Translations under genes and position numbers: made by a program | Origin: Rikenella microfusus | GTDB lineage: Bacteria > Bacteroidota > Bacteroidia > Bacteroidales > SZUA-534 | DNA: 5,903 nt | Assembly: GCA_020719105.1 (NCBI GenBank) | Contig: DYQV01000167.1 | Coordinates: 1 to 5,903, forward strand | Direction: 5' to 3' | Notes under the pieces: model-generated | Told to the model about the DNA's origin: nothing | What the model saw: the letters and a program-made list of their open reading frames with translations, nothing else | Database searches by the model: none | In this document: in pieces, positions 1 to 5,070 of the stretch | Numbering within the stretch: the first letter of the stretch is position 1 | How the letters are laid out: each line of letters opens with the position of its first letter

Positions 1-27
1 CAATATTGAGGTGTAGCTTAATCGTCA

Positions 28-47
28 GGATTATTAATGAATAATCC
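28..47 (-). terminator. Hairpin just after the receiver gene, possible terminator
   Basis: A perfect 8-bp inverted repeat, GGATTATT / AATAATCC with a 4-nt AATG loop, begins three bases past the receiver stop codon (51-53). Its position suits a terminator or an mRNA 3'-end stabiliser. It lacks the downstream U tract of a classic intrinsic terminator on the minus strand, and only two of its eight pairs are G-C, so the terminator call is tentative. The arm at 27-33 (AGGATTA) can also pair with TAATCCT at 52-58, which overlaps the stop codon, so two mutually exclusive folds are possible. Confidence 0.35.
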
Positions 48-50
48 GGG

Positions 51-416
51 TTAATCCTCCATTAGCTCTTTCACCCGTTTTATTAAAATATCCAGATTCA
101 GCGGTTTCTCAAAATAATCAGCAGCCCCAATTTCACGGGCTCTCTGCTCCTCTTCAAATCGATTACGGGCTGTTACCAAAATAACAGGAATTTTAGCGAG
201 CTTTTCATCTTTTTTCATTGCATCCAATACATCGTACCCAGTCATACCCGGCATCATAATATCCAGTAAAACTAAATTCACTTCCTTCTTATGTAAAACA
301 GCCATAGCTTCTTCGCCAGAAAGAGCAGTAATAATTTTAAAATTCAATGATTTAAAGGCACTTTCAAGTAATAGATTATTGGTTGAAGAATCATCAACAA
401 GCAGTATATTTGGCAT
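51..416 (-). CDS. Stand-alone CheY-like response regulator receiver
   Basis: Single-domain response regulator of about 121 residues with no DNA-binding or enzymatic output domain. It should accept a phosphoryl group from a histidine kinase and act through protein-protein contact in the cytoplasm. All receiver landmarks are present (numbering from the chosen ATG): acidic pair D8-D9 in NILLVDDSS, phospho-acceptor D52 in LLDIMMPG, switch T82 in LVTAR, and K104-P105 in YFEKPLN. The frame extends upstream to a TTG at 476, but the extra residues are an AT-rich, lysine/phenylalanine-rich tail unlike the family. ATG at 416 gives MPNILLVDD, the usual receiver beginning, and ATG at 428 is a possible alternative; neither has a recognisable Shine-Dalgarno. 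It is divergent from the Crp/Fnr gene. No kinase is encoded in the window, so its partner is unknown. The receiver assignment is secure; the biological role is not. Confidence 0.95.
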   Translation of the reverse strand: MPNILLVDDSSTNNLLLESAFKSLNFKIITALSGEEAMAVLHKKEVNLVLLDIMMPGMTGYDVLDAMKKDEKLAKIPVILVTARNRFEEEQRAREIGAADYFEKPLNLDILIKRVKELMED

Positions 417-484
417 ATTGTTTCGCATCGATTTGAGTTTAAAATGCTTAAAATAAAAAATGTTAGAATTATTCAATTTTAAAA

Positions 485-504
485 TTAGTAAAATGAATTA
501 CTAA
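485..504. promoter_or_regulatory. Perfect inverted repeat, candidate operator
   Basis: TTAGTAA, six bases, then TTACTAA: seven of seven positions are symmetric. After one mismatched pair (484/505) two more pairs match (482-483 with 506-507). It lies in the region shared by the divergent receiver and Crp/Fnr genes, 68 bp upstream of the receiver ATG and 89 bp upstream of the Crp/Fnr ATG. The half-site spacing equals the N6 spacing of Crp-type sites, so autoregulation by the adjacent Crp/Fnr protein is a natural guess, although the half-site bases differ from both E. coli CRP (TGTGA) and FNR (TTGAT). As RNA the stem would be weak (one G-C pair), which favours a DNA-binding site over a hairpin. 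An A8 tract follows at 512-519. Confidence 0.45.
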
Positions 505-552
505 ATTGCATAAAAAAAAGTTAAACTTGATAGGAAAATTTATGATTTACCT

Positions 553-560
553 CAAATTTA
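553..560 (-). promoter_or_regulatory. Candidate -7 element for the receiver gene
   Basis: Read on the minus strand this is TAAATTTG, a full match to the Bacteroidota -7 consensus TAnnTTTG. The nearest upstream TTTG (587-590) is 26 bp away, longer than the usual spacing of about 19-21 bp, so the -33 element is poor. A start near 546 would leave a leader of about 130 nt that contains the inverted repeat at 485-504. A second TAAATTTG occurs at 587-594 on the same strand. Such matches are common by chance in AT-rich DNA. Confidence 0.3.
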
Positions 561-562
561 GG

Positions 563-570
563 TATATTTA
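563..570 (+). promoter_or_regulatory. Candidate -7 element for the Crp/Fnr gene
   Basis: TATATTTA matches seven of the eight positions of TAnnTTTG and lies 23 bp before the Crp/Fnr ATG, which would give a short leader of roughly 17 nt. No convincing -33 TTG sits at the expected distance; only TTTATG (539-544) is near. The element is two bases from the opposed candidate at 553-560, so if both are used the two polymerases would compete for overlapping DNA. Confidence 0.22.
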
Positions 571-593
571 GTGAAAATTTTAATTGCAAATTT

Positions 594-1265
594 ATGATTC
601 AACAAATTCAAAAGGATTTTGCGCCTTGGTTTGACAAATTATCGGAAGAACAATTATTGAAAATTGTCGAAAATCAGGTAAGTTTGAATTATAACAAAGG
701 AGAGATACTTAGCAAACAAGGGGGATTTGCTTCCCATATCATTTTTTTGTCTGAAGGGCTGATTAAAATATATAAAGAGCACAATGATAAGAATTTGATT
801 CTTAAAATTGTGAAACCGGGTGAATTTATTGGTCTTTCATCGCTATATAATAAAGGAATATTCGATTACAGCGCAGCCTCTATTGATAGCTCAAAAGTTT
901 ACAGTGTTCAGGCAGAAATAGTTAAATACTTGATTAGGAATAATTCTGATTTTGCCGAAAAAATCATAAGGCAATTGAATCAAAATACTTCTCAATATTT
1001 TGAGCGGATTATGAGCTTGACCCAAAAGCAGCTTCATGGAAGGATTGCAGATGTCATTTTGCTCCTTTCCAGAGAAATTTATGAATCGGATACATTCAAT
1101 ATGTTGTTGACACGTCGAGATTTAGCTGATTTTTGTGGCATGTCCACCGAAAGTGCCATCCGGATTCTCAAGGAATTCCATAACGATAGAATTGTAAATA
1201 TTGATGGTAAAAATATGCATGTAATAAGTTACCAGCTTTTAGAGCGATTGAGTGAAGTAGGTTAA
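594..1265 (+). CDS. Crp/Fnr-family transcriptional regulator
   Basis: A 223-residue protein with the two-domain Crp/Fnr layout: an N-terminal cyclic-nucleotide-binding-type beta barrel (about 25-115, with the GEFIG turn at 76-80), a long dimerisation helix (about 116-150), and a C-terminal winged helix-turn-helix (about 150-220). The HTH reads LTRRDLADFCGMSTESAIR (172-190), with E186, S187 and R190 placed on the recognition helix as in the family. The only cysteine is C181, inside the HTH, so there is no FNR-type iron-sulfur cluster. The stretch matching the cAMP phosphate-binding RS motif reads DYSAAS (91-96) without the arginine, so cAMP binding is doubtful and the ligand is unknown. The ATG at 594 places the family start correctly. 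It is divergent from the receiver gene and convergent with the sensor phosphatase gene. Likely a homodimeric DNA-binding regulator; its targets cannot be read here, apart from a possible operator in its own upstream region. Confidence 0.93.
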   Translation: MIQQIQKDFAPWFDKLSEEQLLKIVENQVSLNYNKGEILSKQGGFASHIIFLSEGLIKIYKEHNDKNLILKIVKPGEFIGLSSLYNKGIFDYSAASIDSSKVYSVQAEIVKYLIRNNSDFAEKIIRQLNQNTSQYFERIMSLTQKQLHGRIADVILLLSREIYESDTFNMLLTRRDLADFCGMSTESAIRILKEFHNDRIVNIDGKNMHVISYQLLERLSEVG

Positions 1266-1287
1266 AATGATTTCAACGAACTTTACT
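1251..1287. terminator. Weak stem spanning the convergent gene ends
   Basis: AGTGAAGT (1251-1258) pairs with ACTTTACT (1280-1287), with one G-U pair on the plus strand. Two mismatches follow, then GTT/AAC (1261-1263 with 1275-1277) around an 11-nt loop. It covers both stop codons and is the only candidate for a shared terminator between the convergent Crp/Fnr and sensor genes, whose stops are 17 bp apart. No T tract follows on the plus strand, so the call is weak. Confidence 0.2.
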
Positions 1288-4200
1288 CCCCGATTCTGAT
1301 TCCCATTACCAAAACATCATCAATTTGGGATAAATCGGCTTTCCATAGTGAAAATGTCTTTTCAAGAAAATCATGTTGAGCTATCAATGGTTGGTCCGAT
1401 ACTTCAACCAAAACTTCCTTTAGTCTTTTGGGCAGAAATTTCCGTTTATCCGGCCCCCCAAATTGATCTTGGAATCCATCAGAATAAAGATAAAGCATGT
1501 CTCCGGGTTGCGTCTCTACCAAATGATTGGTGAAATCCACATCTTGGATTATAAAGATACCTATAGGCATTTTATTGGCTGGATAAGTAGAAAGTTCTTT
1601 ATTCCGCACTAACAGCAGTGGATTAAAAGCTCCGGCATAATTAAGCTGATTTTTATGCTTTTCAATAACACATAGAGAAATATCCATACCATCCTTGGCT
1701 TCATCACTTTTGCCTGTTTGCCTAAGCGCTTTCTTCAAATTAGCCCTTAATTCATTAAGAATGTAAGCTGCATCAAAAGTGTCATGGAGTAAACTAATTA
1801 TCTGGTTCAAAAGTGAAATGCCCATTAGACTCATGAAAGCTCCTGGTACTCCATGGCCAGTGCAATCGGCAGCAGCCACTATTATCTTGTCGTTTTTAAT
1901 ATTCAAATAGTAAAAATCACCACTAACAATATCGCGGGGTTTAAAAAATACAAACGATTCACCCAATAATGCATTAAAACTGTCCAAGGGAGGCAAAACA
2001 GCTTTTTGAATACGCGATGCATATTGTATGCTGGCTTTTATGTCTTTGTTTTGATTCTCAATTTGATCGCGTTGCTCCATCACATAGTTACGCTGTGCTT
2101 CAATTTCATCGCGTTGTGCCTCTATTTCTTCCTTTTGTTTCCAAATTTCTGCTGTCCGCTTTCTGACTTCATCTTCCAGTATTTCTTTGTCACGGATTAA
2201 TTTTTGAGTTCGGGCTTTAATAAACCAATAAATTCCAAAAACTAGGGTAATAACCATAAGTGAAATAAACCAAAAAGTTTTCCAGAAAGGAGGTTTAATC
2301 ACAAAAGAATACTCTGCTTTATTCGATGAAATCCAAGTACCATCGGGATGTTTTACCTGAACTATAAATTTAAAATTTCCTGCAGGTAGGTTTGAATAGG
2401 TAACCATCCGGGAATTGGTTTCAGGACTCCAATCAATGTCATATCCAATTAATTGATAACGGTACGCTAAATTCGTTGAAGTTTTAAACCAAAGCCCTGT
2501 GAATTGAAAAGAAAGATGGTTTTGATTGTGTTTAAACTTAGTAATATTGTTGTCGATTGGATTAAAAAACAAACTTTTACTTGTGATAAGTATTTTGGGT
2601 TTAGCTTCTGATTTATCACTTTTAGCATTTAACCTTACCAATCCATTTGCTGTGCCAAACCAAATATTTCCTGATTTATCGTTAAAAACAGAATTTAGGT
2701 TGGGTTCCAGAAATGCAACACCATCTTCTTCGCCATACGATTCAAATATATTTTGTCGTGTATTGAAAATTTGCAATCCAAGGTTAGTAATTATAACTAA
2801 ATCACCTTGATTATTCAGGCTCATACTTTGAACAGAATTGGAGTTTAGCCCTTCTGATTCTGTAATACGTTGGTAATTTTTTCCATCGTATTTAATAATT
2901 CCTTGATCGGCTACATTAATCCAAATATTTTTCTGCAAATCTTCCAATACAGTATATACTTTTTTTGCGATGGAATCGAGCAGTTGGTTGTGAATTTGCT
3001 GTATGCTATCATTTTCAATTACCACAATTCCACCTCCATCGGTAGAAACCCATACCCGCTTATCAGAATCAATTTGGATATCATAAACATAATTCGATGG
3101 CATTCCATTATTCTCGGCAAACGATTTTATTTCAACAGTTGGTTGGCTAAAATCCAGTTTTGAAATTCCTCCACCTAACGATGAAAGCCATATATTGGTG
3201 CTATCGCCTGTTATGCTAATGATGTTGTCGTTTGCTAATCCAGTTTGAGAATTATATCTACTATAAGTAAATGTTAAAGAATTGATTTGAAAAACTCCAA
3301 ACCCATAAGTTCCCGCCCAAATATTGCCGTTATCATCGTTATATAATGAAATAAAGCTAATACCTTGAAAGCGGGTTTCATTGAGCAGTTGGGTTTTGGT
3401 TAAATGTCCCATATCGTCAAGCTTATAAACAAACAATCCCTCTTGCGATGCTACCCAGTACTTACCCTGGTTGTCGATAGTAAAACTAAATATGCTGGTT
3501 AAATCGAAACCAGTGCGGCTATTTAAAAACTCAATGTTATTATTCTTTCGAATGGACAGACCTTTTCTAGTTCCTATCCAGATATTCTTTTCACAATCGA
3601 GATAGATGAAATTGGCGCGGTTATCGGAGAGTCCTGTTTCTTTGTTAAATACTGAATACCAAGGCTTTCCATTGACATCAAACTCGCATTTAACAATACC
3701 ATTTCGGGAGGTACTAACCCAAATTTCATTGTCGGATAACCACACAAAGTTGTTGATGGAGCTAAATTTCCATTCCGAAATTAGTTCAAATTTTTTGGTG
3801 ACGATGTTCCAAACACACACTCCTCCCTCTTCCATTCCAATCCATAGCCTGTTTTTTTGAATAAATACTTGTTTAACCAAATTATCAGGCAATCCATCGG
3901 TCATGGTTATTTCATCAATGAATTTTTTTTCGGTTTTATTGTAAACTGAGATTCCTTTGTCGGTGGCAAAATAGTAATTTCCTGCTGTATCCTGAGCAAT
4001 TGAATAAACGTAATTATCCAGCAAACCATCATCGGTATTAATATTGTATAACCGTTTGCGGTTTTCACCAGCAAAATAATACACTCCTTCATCCAAAGTT
4101 GAAAACCAAATAGTTCCGTTGTTATCAGAGAAAAATGAAGATATTTGTCTAACTGTTTGACCTTCTTCGGGAATAAATTCTGAGAATTGATTGTGGGTGT

Positions 4201-4516
4201 AAAACGATATTTTACCATTTTTGTGTCCTACCCATAGCATTCCACCTTCATCTTCTGCAATACAAGTAACATCGTTACTTAGCAGACCATTATTGGTAGT
4301 ATATAATTTAAAATCAACACCATCATACTTTATTAACCCTTCGTGGGTTCCAATCCACACAAAGCCATTTTGATCCTGAAACAGAGTAGTTACTTCAAAA
4401 TCGATCCTATTTTTCAGCATTTTATAGGAATCAATCTTCGGACTTTGGGCCTTAATTAATAATGGATACAATCCAATAAAGCAAACAAGCAGCAGTTGAT
4501 TTAAAAACTTTTTCAT
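1283..4516 (-). CDS. Transmembrane two-propeller sensor with SpoIIE/PP2C phosphatase output
   Basis: A 1077-residue one-component sensor. In order: a signal peptide (1-24, ending IKAQS); fourteen Reg_prop-type repeats (about 45-630; best copies carry NGFVWIGT, NIWIGT or GNIWFGT), enough for two seven-bladed propellers; a Y_Y_Y-type beta-sandwich (about 668-740); one membrane helix (about 746-766); a heptad coiled coil (about 770-828) and the linker SIQYASRIQKAVLPP; then a SpoIIE-type PP2C serine/threonine phosphatase (about 855-1077). Metal-binding acidic positions are present: D867 (SGDFYY), D884 (ADCTGHG), D1013 (YSDGF) and D1066-D1067 (IDDV), so the enzyme should be active. Reg_prop and Y_Y_Y modules are best known from hybrid histidine kinases; here the output is a phosphatase, with no kinase, receiver or DNA-binding domain. 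The likely substrate is a phosphorylated STAS-type anti-anti-sigma protein, as for RsbU/SpoIIE (inference; none is encoded here). The start overlaps the YceI-like stop in an ATGA, so the two are probably co-transcribed and translationally coupled. Confidence 0.95.
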   Translation of the reverse strand: MKKFLNQLLLVCFIGLYPLLIKAQSPKIDSYKMLKNRIDFEVTTLFQDQNGFVWIGTHEGLIKYDGVDFKLYTTNNGLLSNDVTCIAEDEGGMLWVGHKNGKISFYTHNQFSEFIPEEGQTVRQISSFFSDNNGTIWFSTLDEGVYYFAGENRKRLYNINTDDGLLDNYVYSIAQDTAGNYYFATDKGISVYNKTEKKFIDEITMTDGLPDNLVKQVFIQKNRLWIGMEEGGVCVWNIVTKKFELISEWKFSSINNFVWLSDNEIWVSTSRNGIVKCEFDVNGKPWYSVFNKETGLSDNRANFIYLDCEKNIWIGTRKGLSIRKNNNIEFLNSRTGFDLTSIFSFTIDNQGKYWVASQEGLFVYKLDDMGHLTKTQLLNETRFQGISFISLYNDDNGNIWAGTYGFGVFQINSLTFTYSRYNSQTGLANDNIISITGDSTNIWLSSLGGGISKLDFSQPTVEIKSFAENNGMPSNYVYDIQIDSDKRVWVSTDGGGIVVIENDSIQQIHNQLLDSIAKKVYTVLEDLQKNIWINVADQGIIKYDGKNYQRITESEGLNSNSVQSMSLNNQGDLVIITNLGLQIFNTRQNIFESYGEEDGVAFLEPNLNSVFNDKSGNIWFGTANGLVRLNAKSDKSEAKPKILITSKSLFFNPIDNNITKFKHNQNHLSFQFTGLWFKTSTNLAYRYQLIGYDIDWSPETNSRMVTYSNLPAGNFKFIVQVKHPDGTWISSNKAEYSFVIKPPFWKTFWFISLMVITLVFGIYWFIKARTQKLIRDKEILEDEVRKRTAEIWKQKEEIEAQRDEIEAQRNYVMEQRDQIENQNKDIKASIQYASRIQKAVLPPLDSFNALLGESFVFFKPRDIVSGDFYYLNIKNDKIIVAAADCTGHGVPGAFMSLMGISLLNQIISLLHDTFDAAYILNELRANLKKALRQTGKSDEAKDGMDISLCVIEKHKNQLNYAGAFNPLLLVRNKELSTYPANKMPIGIFIIQDVDFTNHLVETQPGDMLYLYSDGFQDQFGGPDKRKFLPKRLKEVLVEVSDQPLIAQHDFLEKTFSLWKADLSQIDDVLVMGIRIGE
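2042..2146 (-). repeat. Five 21-nt units encoding a glutamine-ladder coiled coil
   Basis: Residues 791-825 of the sensor phosphatase are five consecutive heptads fitting [IV]-x-x-Q-[KRN]-x-x, with I791, I798, I805, V812 and I819 at one core position and Q794, Q801, Q808, Q815 and Q822 three residues later. The repeat is visible in DNA: CAATTTGATCGCGTTG (2059-2074) recurs with one change as CAATTTCATCGCGTTG (2101-2116), exactly two units away. The coiled coil connects the membrane helix to the phosphatase and probably carries the dimer-mediated signal. Such arrays can gain or lose units by slippage in steps that keep the frame. Confidence 0.8.
2627..4384 (-). repeat. Fourteen propeller-blade repeats in the sensor
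   Basis: Within sensor residues 45-630, fourteen segments follow the Reg_prop pattern: an acidic/Asn-Gly turn, then W-[IV]-[GS]-T, then G-[LIV] and a short strand. They begin near residues 45, 86, 128, 173, 217, 258, 304, 345, 391, 435, 481, 524, 566 and 610. Many are preceded by a [TD]-G-[LM]-x-x-N linker (for example DGLPDN, TGLSDN, NGMPSN). The 41-46 residue spacing is regular. Copies near 173 and 566 have lost the tryptophan. Divergence at the DNA level is high, so this is an old protein repeat and not a recent tandem duplication. Confidence 0.85.
4513..4516 (-). other. ATGA stop/start overlap
   Basis: The minus strand reads A AAA AAT GAA AAA around this point. TGA (4515-4513) ends the YceI-like gene and ATG (4516-4514) starts the sensor phosphatase. 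A four-base overlap of this kind is a standard sign of translational coupling, with ribosomes that finish the first gene re-starting on the second. Confidence 0.9.
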
Positions 4517-5061
4517 TTTTTAGGAACTAAAACCAATTCAAGTTTTACTAATATCTCCTCGGCAATTTTCTGGTTTACCACCGATGGTATTTTAATGTTA
4601 TGGTCGTCGAGTAGCACGGTAAATTCCGAATTGACTTCAATCTGATTGGCGGTTACTTTAACGGTACATTTAATAATGCGCTCCTGCTCTACTCCATGGC
4701 AGGTAAATCTTCCTTTTCCACGAACTTGATAGGTGCCGATTTTTTTGAAATCAATTTCTTCAATTATTTTGCCTTCAAAAAGAGTAAATGGAAATTTTGA
4801 AGTCTCAAGATAAGTAGTATTGAAATGGGTTTTTTGAAGGGCACTGTTAAATCCATCGAAGGTATTCATAGGCGAACGGAAAACAAACGAACGATCATCG
4901 GTTTTTAACGCACCTTGCAACTGTGTGCTTGTTGCTTCAATCACCTCCAAAGGTGCATCGGATGTAAAATGGATGCTACTTTTTGAGGTCATAAATACAT
5001 TTTGAGCCTGACTCATCCATGGAATGGAGCTGAGTAAGATGAACGGAATTATTTTTTTCAT
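4513..5061 (-). CDS. YceI-like periplasmic protein
   Basis: A 182-residue exported protein with a signal peptide (1-19, MKKIIPFILLSS...SQA, cleavage before QN) and one YceI-like domain (about 22-180). YceI proteins are lipocalin-like beta barrels with a central cavity; characterised members bind isoprenoid or other hydrophobic chains. Family features seen here are the early SSIHFTSDAP strand, the FDGFNSALQKTHFNTTYLETSKFP-type stretch (about 68-91) that aligns with the conserved HF-x-x-x-Y-hydrophobic-E segment, and GKGRFTCHGV (115-124), matching the usual G-x-L-T-x-H-G-V. C121 and C132 are unusual additions in the mature protein. The gene is 9 bp downstream of the DUF5777-type barrel gene and overlaps the sensor phosphatase, so it is the middle gene of an operon. 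It may carry or buffer a lipid or quinone-like molecule in the periplasm; the ligand is unknown. Confidence 0.88.
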   Translation of the reverse strand: MKKIIPFILLSSIPWMSQAQNVFMTSKSSIHFTSDAPLEVIEATSTQLQGALKTDDRSFVFRSPMNTFDGFNSALQKTHFNTTYLETSKFPFTLFEGKIIEEIDFKKIGTYQVRGKGRFTCHGVEQERIIKCTVKVTANQIEVNSEFTVLLDDHNIKIPSVVNQKIAEEILVKLELVLVPKK

Positions 5062-5070
5062 AAGTAGAGA

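Noticed and set aside
8..60. tRNA-like stretch (GTAGCTTAAT... followed by CCGGGTTAATCC)
   Set aside because: It recalls D-arm and T-arm sequences, but there is no GTTCNANNC loop, no acceptor stem pairing, and no 5-bp anticodon stem with a 7-nt loop. It also runs into the end of the receiver gene.
417..476. Longer receiver start at the TTG at 476
   Set aside because: The added 20 residues are low-complexity and AT-driven, TTG is a poor start, and the receiver fold begins at the ATG at 416.
485..504. The palindrome as an intrinsic terminator
   Set aside because: The stem has only one G-C pair out of seven and lies in the region between two divergent gene starts, where no gene ends.
1348..3860. 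Five plus-strand open frames of 61-97 residues antisense to the sensor gene (1348-1533, 2006-2200, 2526-2810, 2870-3163, 3606-3860)
   Set aside because: They mirror the codons of a strongly supported gene on the other strand and show no domain or start context of their own.
3907..4218. 103-residue open frame on the minus strand inside the sensor gene
   Set aside because: It is an alternate-frame shadow of the propeller-coding sequence, with no family resemblance.
4510..4525. Frameshift fusion of the YceI-like protein with the sensor through the A-run before the stop
   Set aside because: The sensor has its own signal peptide right after its ATG, so a fusion would bury it. The site also lacks a proper X-XXY-YYZ slippery heptamer in the zero frame. 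Ordinary ATGA coupling explains it.
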